From Candidatus Binatia bacterium (lineage in GTDB: Bacteria > Desulfobacterota > Binatia > UBA12015), in contig DATCMB010000023.1 in the NCBI GenBank assembly GCA_036563615.1, positions 310,001 to 374,000 on the forward strand: 64,000 bases of DNA. Reading direction: 5' to 3'. Below the pieces are notes generated by a model. It ran no database searches. It was not told the origin of the DNA and saw only the letters and a list, made by a program, of their open reading frames with translations. Below are positions 23,619 through 32,682 of this stretch, in pieces. Numbering within the stretch: the stretch's first letter is position 1; each line of letters opens with the position of its first letter. The translations under genes were made by a program, and so were the position numbers.

Positions 23619-26600
23619 ATGCCCCACTGCAGCGCGTGTCGACGCGAGAACCCGTCAAGCAGTAAGTTCTGTGGCGGCTGCGGTGCGGCGCTGACGCGAC
23701 GGTGTCCGCGCTGCGGCGGGCACGTGGCCGCCGCAGCGAGCTTCTGCGGCGAGTGCGGCGCCGCACTCGCCACCCGCCCGGAGCCGACGGCACGCTCCGA
23801 CGGCGAGCGCCGCCACGTGACGGTGCTCTTCGCCGACCTCGTCGGCTCGACCGAGCTGAGCACGCGGCTCGACCCCGAGGAGTGGAGCGACCTCGTCGCG
23901 CAGTACCTCGAGGCCATGGCGAGCGTGATCGGGCGCTTCGGAGGGCACGTCGTCAGGTACATGGGCGACGGTGTGCTCGCGCTCTTCGGCTATCCGCGGG
24001 CCCACGGTGACGACGCCGAGCGTGCGGTGCGCGCCGGCCTGGCGATGCTCGACGAGATGCGTGCGACGGGCACGTTGGAGGCGTTGTCCGTGCGGGTCGG
24101 GATCCACGCCGGCCTCACCGTCGTCACCGACGCCGGCGACGGGCCCGACGTCTTCGGCGAGACGCCGAACGTGGCCGCCAGGGTGCAAGCGGCGGCGACG
24201 CCGAACTCGGTATTCGTGTCGAGCGCGGTGCAGCGTCTGGTGGCGGGCCTGTTCATCGTCGAGGACCGCGGTCCGCACGAGCTGCGCGGCGTGCCGTATC
24301 CGGTCACGCTCTATCGCGTCGTCCAGCCGAGCGGCGGCGTGCGCAGCCGGCTCGCGTTCGAACGACGGCGGACGCGTTTCGTCGGGCGCGAGCGCGAGCT
24401 CGCTCGCTTGACGCGCGCCTGGGAAGACGTCGTCGCGGGCACGGGGCGGACGATCTTCCTCGTCGGCGAAGCGGGGATCGGCAAGTCGCGGCTCTGCGCG
24501 CAGCTCCGCGACGAGCTCGGCGGCGAGCCGCACACCTGGATCGAATGCCACTGCAGCCCGTTCACCGCTGGCACGGCGTTCTGGCCGGTGATCGAGCTCG
24601 CGGCGCAGGCGCTGGGCTTCCTGCCGACCGACGAGCCCGCCGACAAGCTCGAGAAGCTGCGCCTCGGTCTGGAGCGGGCCGGCTTCACCGGCGACGAGCC
24701 CGCGCTGCTCGCCGAATGGCTCGAGCTGCCGGAGAGCGCCGGCTACCGCCGGTTGCCGCTCGCTTCCGACGTCAAGCGCCAGCGAACGCTCGACACGCTC
24801 GCCGCGTGGAACCGGCGCATGAGCGAGATGCAGCCGATCCTGCTGCTCGTCGAGGATCTGCAGTGGTGCGATCCCTCGTCGCTGGAGCTGCTCGGAAGGC
24901 TGATCGCGCAGAGCGAGACGACGCGCCTGCTGCTCTTGTGCACGGCGCGGCCGGAGTTCACGCCGTCCTGGCCGGCGCGTGCGACGTTCACCACCGTGAC
25001 GCTCGGACGTCTCACGAAGGAGCAGACGCTCACGCTCGTGCGCGACGCGATGCCGCGCGATCTCGACGCGCGCCTCGTCGACGCGGTGGTCGAGCGCGCC
25101 GATGGCGTGCCGCTCTTCGCCGAGGAGCTCGTCCAGGCGGTCGCCGAAGCGGACCACGCCGAGGCCGAAGGACACATTCCGGCGACCCTTCAGGACTCGC
25201 TGATGGCGCGGCTCGACCGACTGCCGTCGGGGAAGCGCGTGGCGCAGACCGCCTGCGTTCTCGGACGCGAATTTTCGTATCGACTCCTCGAGGCCATCGG
25301 CGACATCGACGAGGTCGAGCTGCGCCGCGGGCTCGCGGAGCTCGTCGACGCCGAGCTCGTGTTCGTGCGCGGCGATGCGTCGGACGCGACCTACACCTTC
25401 AAGCACGCGCTCGTGCAGGAGGTGGCATACGGCTCGCTCTTGCGGCGCACGCGCCAGCGTCTGCACGGGCGCGTCGCCGACGTGCTGCTCGCCGAGCGCG
25501 CGGCCGGGCGACAGGCCGAAGCCGAGGTGCTCGCGCGCCATGCCGAAGCGGCGGGACGCCTCGACGAAGCGGCGGCGGCGTACCAGGAGGCGGGCGACGC
25601 GGCGCAGTCGGCGTCGGCGCACCAGGAGGCGATCCGCCACTTCCGCCAGGCCATCGCGCTGCTCCGCAAGCGCGAAGAGGAGGGCGCGGGCGATTTGCGC
25701 CGCGAGGCGGCGTTGCACGTGAGCCTCGGCGCCTCGCTGATCGCCAGCGCGGGGTTCGCGCATCCCGAGGTCGAACGAGCCTTCGAGCGGGCGCGCGCTC
25801 TCTACGAGCAGGTGGACGATCTGCGCGGCATCGGCTTCGCGCTCGGGGGGCTCTCCGTGTTCCAGCACAACGCCGGATGTCTCGCCGAGGCCGACGCGCT
25901 CGCGACCCGGCTCGACGAGCTCGCGCGCGAAACCGGCGAAACCGATCTCCAGCTGCTCGCCGACCGCGCGCTCGGGGTCATCCAGTACTACCAGGGGCGA
26001 TTCGCGTCTTCCCTGCAGCGCAACGAGCGCATCCTCGCGCTCTACCAGATGGGTCGGCACCACCCGATGGTCGCCATGGCGGGAGACCCGCGCACGGCCG
26101 CTCTGGCGGTGACCAGCCTCAACCTGCTGGCGCTCGGCTTCCTCGACCGCGGCGCCGCGAAGGCGGAGGAAGCCATCGCTCTGGCGCGCCGGCTCGGCAG
26201 CCCGTTCAGCCTGGCGCACGCGGTGTTCTACGCCTGCTGCGCGTACACGAAGCTCCGCGATCGCCGCGCACAACGCGCCTGCGCCGCCGAGACGATCGCC
26301 ATCGCAGACGCGGAGGGCTTCCCGTCGTGGTCGATCCTCGCTCGCACGTGGGACGCAGCAGCCCGTCTCGCCACCGGCGAGCGTGACGCGTACGGCGAGC
26401 TCCAGGCCTGCGTCGGGCTGATCGGCAAGGCGAGCCGACGCGGCGTCGCACCGCCGCCGGTCCAGTGGCTCGTCGCCGAGGCCTGTCTCGAGGTCGGACT
26501 CGACGACGACGCGATCACCGCGGCCGAGCGCGGGCTGCAGGACGCGGCCGCGCGCGGTCAGCGGCATTTCGACGCCGACCTGCATCGCATCATCGGCGAG

Positions 26601-26879
26601 GTGCTCTTCGCGCGCGGCGAGCACGACGCGGCGGAGACCCGCTTCCAGCAGGCGCTCGTCGTCGCGCGCGAGCAGGGGGCGAAGCTCTTCGAGCTGCGCG
26701 CCGCGACGGCGCTCGCTCGATTGCGGCTCGCGCAGAGCCGCGCGTCCGAAGCGCGTGCGGTGCTCGAGCCGGTCTACGGCTGGTTCCGCGAAGGCTTCGA
26801 CTTCGACGATCTGCGCACCGCCGGGCAGATCCTCGCCCAGACGACGCATGCGAGCACCATGAACGCCGCGCCACACTGA
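23619..26879 (+). CDS. Class III cyclase-ATPase-TPR protein with zinc ribbons
   Basis: 1086 residues from ATG 23619, which starts the first zinc ribbon exactly (MPHCSACRRENPSSSKFCGGC); an upstream start at 23589 is in frame but has no merit. Two ribbons (Cys4/7/18/21, Cys29/32/43/46) precede a class III cyclase (VTVLFADLVGSTEL with Asp73, MGDGVLALFGYP, FGETPNVAARVQ), an AAA/STAND ATPase (VGEAGIGKSRL, LLLVEDLQWCD, then FAEELVQAV), and TPR-like helices to the end. It resembles the 19022-22345 protein over its full length. The next gene, a metallophosphoesterase, follows after 22 nt, so cyclase, phosphoesterase and the GMC-hydrolase fusion form an operon. Confidence 0.9.
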   Translation: MPHCSACRRENPSSSKFCGGCGAALTRRCPRCGGHVAAAASFCGECGAALATRPEPTARSDGERRHVTVLFADLVGSTELSTRLDPEEWSDLVAQYLEAMASVIGRFGGHVVRYMGDGVLALFGYPRAHGDDAERAVRAGLAMLDEMRATGTLEALSVRVGIHAGLTVVTDAGDGPDVFGETPNVAARVQAAATPNSVFVSSAVQRLVAGLFIVEDRGPHELRGVPYPVTLYRVVQPSGGVRSRLAFERRRTRFVGRERELARLTRAWEDVVAGTGRTIFLVGEAGIGKSRLCAQLRDELGGEPHTWIECHCSPFTAGTAFWPVIELAAQALGFLPTDEPADKLEKLRLGLERAGFTGDEPALLAEWLELPESAGYRRLPLASDVKRQRTLDTLAAWNRRMSEMQPILLLVEDLQWCDPSSLELLGRLIAQSETTRLLLLCTARPEFTPSWPARATFTTVTLGRLTKEQTLTLVRDAMPRDLDARLVDAVVERADGVPLFAEELVQAVAEADHAEAEGHIPATLQDSLMARLDRLPSGKRVAQTACVLGREFSYRLLEAIGDIDEVELRRGLAELVDAELVFVRGDASDATYTFKHALVQEVAYGSLLRRTRQRLHGRVADVLLAERAAGRQAEAEVLARHAEAAGRLDEAAAAYQEAGDAAQSASAHQEAIRHFRQAIALLRKREEEGAGDLRREAALHVSLGASLIASAGFAHPEVERAFERARALYEQVDDLRGIGFALGGLSVFQHNAGCLAEADALATRLDELARETGETDLQLLADRALGVIQYYQGRFASSLQRNERILALYQMGRHHPMVAMAGDPRTAALAVTSLNLLALGFLDRGAAKAEEAIALARRLGSPFSLAHAVFYACCAYTKLRDRRAQRACAAETIAIADAEGFPSWSILARTWDAAARLATGERDAYGELQACVGLIGKASRRGVAPPPVQWLVAEACLEVGLDDDAITAAERGLQDAAARGQRHFDADLHRIIGEVLFARGEHDAAETRFQQALVVAREQGAKLFELRAATALARLRLAQSRASEARAVLEPVYGWFREGFDFDDLRTAGQILAQTTHASTMNAAPH

Positions 26880-26901
26880 CACGCTGCAAGGGGGACGCGC
26901 G

Positions 26902-28386
26902 ATGGCCAACCTGCGCTACGTCTGCCTCTCCGACCTGCACCTCGGCGCCGACTACAGCATCCTCACCCCGACCGAGCGCGACCTCGAGGCGCCGGGCCCC
27001 GTCCTCACCACCTTCGCGGCGGCGCTCCGGCAGCTCATCGCGGGTCTGCCGACGAGCGCCACGTCGCCGCCGCAGCTGCTCGTCCACGGCGACCTCCTCG
27101 ACCTCGGGCTGAGCCCGCTCGACGACGTCGCCAAGGGCTTCCAGCGCTTCGTCGAGGCGCTGCTCGTGCCGCCGACGCCGCTCGCGCCCGACCTGCGGGT
27201 CATCCCCGGCAACCACGACCACATGATCTGGCAGTGGGCGCTCGAGGAGCACTACGTGAAGAAGCTTCGCCACGGGAAGCTCGAAACGATGAAGCCCGTG
27301 ACGCGGCTGTTCGCGGAGCCGGCTGCGGACGGGGACGCGTATCCCAAGTCGCGGCTCCTGACCACGCTGCTGCGGCAGGTGACGAAGAACGACGAGGGCG
27401 ACGTCTACGTCGCGTACCCGAATTTTGGATTGTCCAACGGCTCGGGTCGCTGCATCGTCTTCTCGCACGGCCACTTCGTGGAATCGATGTACCGCCTGAT
27501 GTCCCAGGTCCGCCGCTTCCTGCGGCTCGGCGGGCCGGGCGTGCGCACGATCGAGGACCTCGAAGCCGAGAACGCGCCGTGGATCGACTTCGTCTGGTCG
27601 ACGTTCGGCGACACCGGCGCGCTCGGCAAGGAGATGCAGCGGCTCTACGAGCAGCTCCAGGACGCGGCCGCCAACGCGGAGCTGACGAGCGAGCTCGCGA
27701 AGCGTCTCACCACCCGTCTGCTGCCGCACCTGCCGATGGGCGGCGAGCCGCTCGTCCGCACGTGGGCCGAGCGCATCCTGCACGCGGTTCTCGACGCCAC
27801 CGTCGAGCGCATGGGCGACCTCGAGCGCAACAGCTACGCGAAGCCCCTCACCGACGACACGGTCGAAGGCCTGCGCTGGTATCTCGACGTCCCGCTCCGA
27901 AATCAGATCGACGCCGCTCTCGAGCGGATGCCCGGGGCGACGATCGACGACGTGGCGTTCGTCTTCGGGCACACCCACAAGCCGTTCCAGGACGCGATCG
28001 CGCTCGAGCGCTACGCCCGTCCGGTGCGGGTCTTCAACACCGGCGGCTGGGTGCTGGACGAGCCGACGATGTCGTCGCGCGAGGGCGCGTCGATCGTGCT
28101 CGTCGACGACGACCTGAACGTCGTCGCGGTGCGGCTCTTCCACCAGCCGCTCGACGGCACGGTCGACGGCGACGGCAAGCGCGGCGTGTACGTGCCGACG
28201 AGCGGCGCCGATCCGGCGGGCAACCCGCTCCGCGCCGCCGTGGAGCACGCGCTCGCCGCCCCGACGACGGCGCAAGCGTTTCGCGACTTCGTCGCCGCCG
28301 TGAGCCAGGCGTTCGTCGCCCGGCAGCGCGCGCTCATCGAGCGCTTCGACCTGCCGAGGGCGGGCGTGATCGGAGGTGTGCGATGA
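26902..28386 (+). CDS. Calcineurin-like metallophosphoesterase
   Basis: 494 residues, with all five metal-site motifs in order: SDLHLGADY (Asp-x-His), LLVHGDLLDLG (Gly-Asp), VIPGNHDHMIW (GNHD), CIVFSHGHFVE (His) and VAFVFGHTHKPFQD (GHxH). There is no signal peptide, so it is cytoplasmic. It is longer than cyclic-nucleotide phosphodiesterases of the CpdA type (about 270 residues), with a helical insert at about 200-320. It hydrolyses some phosphoester. Its place between a cyclase and an oxidoreductase makes a cyclic nucleotide one possible substrate, which is inference. Ribosome site AAGGGGGACGCG precedes ATG 26902; the stop overlaps the next start (ATGA). Confidence 0.88.
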   Translation: MANLRYVCLSDLHLGADYSILTPTERDLEAPGPVLTTFAAALRQLIAGLPTSATSPPQLLVHGDLLDLGLSPLDDVAKGFQRFVEALLVPPTPLAPDLRVIPGNHDHMIWQWALEEHYVKKLRHGKLETMKPVTRLFAEPAADGDAYPKSRLLTTLLRQVTKNDEGDVYVAYPNFGLSNGSGRCIVFSHGHFVESMYRLMSQVRRFLRLGGPGVRTIEDLEAENAPWIDFVWSTFGDTGALGKEMQRLYEQLQDAAANAELTSELAKRLTTRLLPHLPMGGEPLVRTWAERILHAVLDATVERMGDLERNSYAKPLTDDTVEGLRWYLDVPLRNQIDAALERMPGATIDDVAFVFGHTHKPFQDAIALERYARPVRVFNTGGWVLDEPTMSSREGASIVLVDDDLNVVAVRLFHQPLDGTVDGDGKRGVYVPTSGADPAGNPLRAAVEHALAAPTTAQAFRDFVAAVSQAFVARQRALIERFDLPRAGVIGGVR

Positions 28387-31300
28387 CGACGGAGAAGACG
28401 CCACCGGCTCCTTTCCCGCTGTCGCGGCAGGCGTCGGCGCTCGCCGACGGCGCCAGCTACGACCTGGTCGTCGTCGGCTCCGGCTACGGCGCCGCGGTCG
28501 TCGCCTATCGCGCCGCGTGCGCCGGCAAGCGCGTCTGCGTCCTCGAGCGCGGCCGCGAGATCCTGCCGAAGGCGTGGGGGGACGACGCCCAACCGAGCTA
28601 TCCGAGCACGCTCACCGACGTCTGGAGCGAGACGCAGATCAGGACCGACACGCTCGACTATCCGGAAAAGAACTCCGCCAGGCTCTTCGACCTGCGGATC
28701 GGCGACGACGTCAGCGTGCTCGTCGGCTGCGGCCTCGGCGGAACCTCGCTCATCAACGCGAACGTGGCGCTGCGGCCCGATCCGGCCGTCTTCACCCAGC
28801 CGCCCTGGCCGAAGGAGATCGCGGCGGATCCTCGTCTCGACGAGTTCTTCCGCAAAGCCGAGCAGTGCCTCGGGTCGAATCCCTATCCGCAGCCCAACGG
28901 CGACCGCTCGCCCGCGGGAAACGGCTACCCGAAGCTGCCGAAGGTCGCGGCGATGGAGACCGCGGCCAAGGCGCTCGGCCTGCCGTTCTCGTGCCCGCCG
29001 ATCAACGTGAGCTTCGAGAAGAAGCCGAACGCCTTCGGCGTCCCGCAGGAGGCCTGCGTGCTGTGCGGCGACTGCGTCACGGGATGCAACTACGGCGCGA
29101 AGAACACGACCCTCATGAACTACCTCCCCGGCGCGAAGAAGCACGGGGCGGAGATCTTCACCATGGCCTGCGTCGAGTCGGTCGCGCTCGTCGACGGGAC
29201 CTGGCAGGTCGAGCTTCTCGATTGCGCCGGCTCGACCGCGCGCCCTCTGACCGTGCGCGCATCCAGCGTCGTCCTCGGCGCCGGCACGCTCGGCTCGACC
29301 GAGATCCTCCTGCGCTCGAAGGCGAAGGGGCTCGCCGTCTCCGACCAGCTCGGCGCGCGCTTCTCCACCAACGGCGACGCGCTGGCGTGGGGCTACGATC
29401 TCGACTGGCCGGCGAACGATGGAGGACTGCTGGCGGCGGCAGGCGACCACCGCCAGCCGGTGTACGCGGTCGGCGCCGGCAGCCGTCTGACGCCGGGCAC
29501 GACGACGGAGCCCGCGCGCGAGGCGTGGCTGCGACCGGGCCCGTGCATCGCGGGTCTCATCGACGCGCGCAAGAAGCTCGACGCGCGCACGAACGAGCCG
29601 CCCGCGGCCGAGGATGCGGGCTGCATCATCGAGGAAGGCGTGATCCCGGGCGCGTTCGCCGAGGTCGCGCCGGCGCTCGGATTCTTCGGTGACGCGCTCG
29701 CCGGCGACTTCTTTCGCTACGGCGACGGACGCCTCCGCCTGCAGGACGCGCAAGCGATCGCCACCGCCATCCGCGAGAATCCCGCCGGCATCGGAGAGCA
29801 GGCGTACCGCGGACCGCTCAGCCGCACGCTGAGCTACCTCGTCATGAGCCGCGACGACGCGAGCGGCCGGCTCGTGCTCGAGAACGACCGCGTGCGCGTG
29901 CGCTGGCCGGGCGCGGGCAAGGAGCGCGTCTTCCGGCGCGACGACCGTACGCTGCGCAAGGTCAACGAGGTGCTGCGCGGCAACTTCCTGCCCGATCCGC
30001 TGTGGAGCGACGCGCTCGGTCGCCAGCTGATCACCGTGCACCCGCTCGGTGGCTGTCCGATGGCGGAGAACGGCGCGGAGGGTGTCGTCAATCACCAGGG
30101 GCGCGTGTTCACCGGCGCGGGCACCGAGGTCTACCCGTCGCTCTTCGTGTGCGACGGCTCGATCATCCCGACGGCGCTCGGCGTCAATCCGCTGCTGACG
30201 ATCACCGCGCTCGCCGAGCGCACGGCGGAGTTCGTGCTGCAGCAGCTCCAGCAGACGTCGAGCGTCGCGGCGCCACCGGCGGCGAGCGTCGCGCCGGTCG
30301 CAGCTTCGGAAACGCGGCCGATGACCCCTACGCTCGCGCTCGACGATGCTCAGGAAAAGCTCAAGGATTACCTCATGACGCTCCTGCGGCCGTGGGTCGC
30401 CGCCGAGGCGGAGACGGCCGTGAGCGCCGCTCTCGCAGCCTTGCCAGGCGATGGCGCCGTGATCGACGCCCAGGCCAAGGAGGAGCTCGTCAAGCAGAAG
30501 ACGACCGAGATCATGGACGATCTCGAAGCACGTTTCCTCATGCCGCTGGCGACGACGGCAGTTGCGCTCCTGCGTTGCTTGTCCTCTCCGAGCTCGCCGG
30601 AGAGCGAGAAGTCGCGTCTCCAGGAAGCCGTCGCCGGGCAGGTCCTGCGCCTCGTGGAGCGCCTGCCGGCGGGCTTCAGCCCGTCGTTCTCGTTCACGGA
30701 ACGGATGAGCGGGTGGGTCTCGGCGGTGCCACTTCCGCACGAGCCGAAGGATCGTCCGCACCAGCCGACGGACCCGTCGCACGCGCCAAAGGACCGTCCG
30801 CCGCAGATCGAGAACATCGACGCGATCTCGGATCCGTTCGAGATCGCCAGCCGCTACGGCCAGGCCGCGGGCGCGAGCGCGTACATGGTCGCCGAGCTCA
30901 CGATCTCCACGAACGACCTGCACACCCGCGCGACCCAGCCGCGGTCGCCGATGTCGGACGCGGAGCGGCAGGCCTACCGATGGCAGATCACCGGCACCGT
31001 GACGTGCCCGGACGTGAGCCCCGAGCCCCTCGAGGTGCGCCCGGAGAGGAGCTACCTCGAGCTGCTGCAAGCCGATCCTCATCGGGTCGAGACCTGGGTG
31101 ATGACCTATCACCTCGAGTTTGCGGCCAAGGCCGGCATGGGCGGCACGATGCTTGACGGCTACAAGATCCTCCGGCGCCGCTCGGGGTCGACGCCGTGGA
31201 CGGATCTGACCACGCTGTTCGTGACCGTCACGCAGGCCGGCAAGCCGACCCGGCACGGCATTCTGCGTCTCTCGCTGCAGGATCTCGCTGCGCAGGCCAC

Positions 31301-32621
31301 GACGATGACGGCGACCCAGAACGCCGACAGCGTCATCGGTCGCCTCCAGAGCCTACTCAAATGCCTAGGGGTCTGGGACGCGAGCTGGGACAGGATCGTC
31401 GGGCTGGTGAACGCGTACTTCCTCGCCGAGCTCGCCGGTCTCTTCGGCGAGGTCGTGATGCGCGCCTACGGCGGCCTCCTCGCCGACCTCGAGAACTTCC
31501 CCGCGCAGGACGACGCCGTGCGCCCGCGGCGCGCGCTGCGTCCGTCGACGCTCGCGCCGGAGCAACATCCGCTCACCACCGCCGACGGCGGCGAGATCCA
31601 GCTCACGCGCTACGAAGCTCCGAGCAACGCGAGCGGCAAGCTGCTCCCGGTGGTCCTCGCGCCGGGCTTCATGGTGGCGGCGTCGTCGTTCGCCGCCGAC
31701 ACGGTGGACACCAATCTCGTCGAGTACCTGCACGCCGCGGGCTACGACGTCTGGCTGCTCGACTATCGCGGCAGCCCGGCGCTTCCCACGCCATCACCGT
31801 TCACCGTCGACGATCTGGCGCAGTACGATTGGCCGGCCGCCGTGGAGTACGTGTGCGCCATCGCCGGTCGGCCGCAGGTGAACGTCATCGCGCACTGCGT
31901 GGGCTCGCTCAGCTTCCTCATGGCGCTGCTGCGGCCGGAGGCCGGGCAATCGGGCGGCCTGTGCAGCAAGATCGCGCGCGCCGTCTGCTCGCAGACGACG
32001 CTGCACCCGGTCTCCAACTGGCTGAACGGCGTCAAGATCGATCTCGACGTCCTCGGCGTGCTGCGCGACACCTTCGGCGTCGAGCAGATCGATCTCCGCT
32101 CGAGCACGACGACCGAGTCGAGAACGATCGACGCGTTCCTCTGGGGCGTGCCCGTGCCGCCCGGCGAGGAGTGCCTGAACCCGCTCTGCCGCCGGGTCTT
32201 CGCGGTCTTCGGACCGTCGTGGGCGCACGCCCAGCTCAACGCCGCCACGCACAACGCCCTCCTCGAGTGGTTCGGCGCCGCTTACGCCGCACCGCTCGAG
32301 CAGATCGTCGAGATCATGAAGCGACGTCGCGCCGTCGATCGCCACGGTCGCGACGTCTACCTGCCGAACCATCGCAACCTGGCGAACGTCCCGATCACGT
32401 TCATCGCCGGCGAGCTGAACCAGATCTTCACGCCCGAGAGCTCGCTCATCACGCTCGAGTGGCTTCGCCACGTGAACCCGAACGGCACGTACGCGCGCAA
32501 GGTCTTCCCCGGCTACGCGCACATGGACTTCTTCGTCGGTCGCAACGCCTCCGACGACGTCTTCCCGTACCTCGTGAAGGCGCTGGGCGGTGTCCCGCCA
32601 GCAAGAATCGGCGTGCGCTAG
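28383..32621 (+). CDS. GMC oxidoreductase fused to Cys-nucleophile alpha/beta hydrolase
   Basis: 1412 residues from ATG 28383, which overlaps the phosphoesterase stop. Residues 1-620 are a cholesterol-oxidase-like GMC flavoprotein: GSGYGAAVVAYRAA (32-45), GCGLGGTSLINANV, and the C-terminal HPLGGCPMAENGAEG and NPLLTITALAER. At 225-235 lies CVLCGDCVTGC, spacing Cys-x2-Cys-x2-Cys-x3-Cys, as in ferredoxins. A linker with an HEPKDRPHQPTDP-type Pro-rich piece follows, then a beta-rich middle domain (about 820-980), then an alpha/beta hydrolase (about 1070-1412) whose nucleophile box is AHCVGS (Cys1172), as in PHA synthases, with His1380 (GYAHMDFF) and Asn1346 where Asp is usual. It probably oxidises and then hydrolyses a sterol- or lipid-like substrate. 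Confidence 0.88.
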   Translation: MTTEKTPPAPFPLSRQASALADGASYDLVVVGSGYGAAVVAYRAACAGKRVCVLERGREILPKAWGDDAQPSYPSTLTDVWSETQIRTDTLDYPEKNSARLFDLRIGDDVSVLVGCGLGGTSLINANVALRPDPAVFTQPPWPKEIAADPRLDEFFRKAEQCLGSNPYPQPNGDRSPAGNGYPKLPKVAAMETAAKALGLPFSCPPINVSFEKKPNAFGVPQEACVLCGDCVTGCNYGAKNTTLMNYLPGAKKHGAEIFTMACVESVALVDGTWQVELLDCAGSTARPLTVRASSVVLGAGTLGSTEILLRSKAKGLAVSDQLGARFSTNGDALAWGYDLDWPANDGGLLAAAGDHRQPVYAVGAGSRLTPGTTTEPAREAWLRPGPCIAGLIDARKKLDARTNEPPAAEDAGCIIEEGVIPGAFAEVAPALGFFGDALAGDFFRYGDGRLRLQDAQAIATAIRENPAGIGEQAYRGPLSRTLSYLVMSRDDASGRLVLENDRVRVRWPGAGKERVFRRDDRTLRKVNEVLRGNFLPDPLWSDALGRQLITVHPLGGCPMAENGAEGVVNHQGRVFTGAGTEVYPSLFVCDGSIIPTALGVNPLLTITALAERTAEFVLQQLQQTSSVAAPPAASVAPVAASETRPMTPTLALDDAQEKLKDYLMTLLRPWVAAEAETAVSAALAALPGDGAVIDAQAKEELVKQKTTEIMDDLEARFLMPLATTAVALLRCLSSPSSPESEKSRLQEAVAGQVLRLVERLPAGFSPSFSFTERMSGWVSAVPLPHEPKDRPHQPTDPSHAPKDRPPQIENIDAISDPFEIASRYGQAAGASAYMVAELTISTNDLHTRATQPRSPMSDAERQAYRWQITGTVTCPDVSPEPLEVRPERSYLELLQADPHRVETWVMTYHLEFAAKAGMGGTMLDGYKILRRRSGSTPWTDLTTLFVTVTQAGKPTRHGILRLSLQDLAAQATTMTATQNADSVIGRLQSLLKCLGVWDASWDRIVGLVNAYFLAELAGLFGEVVMRAYGGLLADLENFPAQDDAVRPRRALRPSTLAPEQHPLTTADGGEIQLTRYEAPSNASGKLLPVVLAPGFMVAASSFAADTVDTNLVEYLHAAGYDVWLLDYRGSPALPTPSPFTVDDLAQYDWPAAVEYVCAIAGRPQVNVIAHCVGSLSFLMALLRPEAGQSGGLCSKIARAVCSQTTLHPVSNWLNGVKIDLDVLGVLRDTFGVEQIDLRSSTTTESRTIDAFLWGVPVPPGEECLNPLCRRVFAVFGPSWAHAQLNAATHNALLEWFGAAYAAPLEQIVEIMKRRRAVDRHGRDVYLPNHRNLANVPITFIAGELNQIFTPESSLITLEWLRHVNPNGTYARKVFPGYAHMDFFVGRNASDDVFPYLVKALGGVPPARIGVR

Positions 32622-32653
32622 GCGGTCCGGATCTCTCTGCTTGTCATCCGTGG

Positions 32654-32682
32654 GGACGAGGACGCCTCAGGCGTCCTCGTCC
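32654..32682. terminator. Bidirectional hairpin with a stop codon at its apex
   Basis: GGACGAGGACGCC (32654-32666) and its perfect complement (32670-32682) flank a 3-nt loop, TCA, which is the stop codon of the minus-strand thioesterase gene. The hairpin ends transcripts from both converging genes. The last codons of the thioesterase form one arm. Confidence 0.75.

Noticed and set aside
23655..26909. A 1084-codon open frame antisense to the plus-strand cyclase
   Set aside because: Composition is that of an antisense shadow, and the sense frame has all cyclase, Walker and zinc-ribbon motifs.
27234..28382. In-frame upstream extension of the GMC-hydrolase protein (383 codons)
   Set aside because: It lies over the metallophosphoesterase gene in another frame and is Arg-rich nonsense; ATG 28383 overlapping the upstream stop is the natural start.
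28011..31256. A 1081-codon open frame antisense to the GMC-hydrolase fusion
   Set aside because: No recognisable motif and shadow-type composition; the sense strand is clearly coding.
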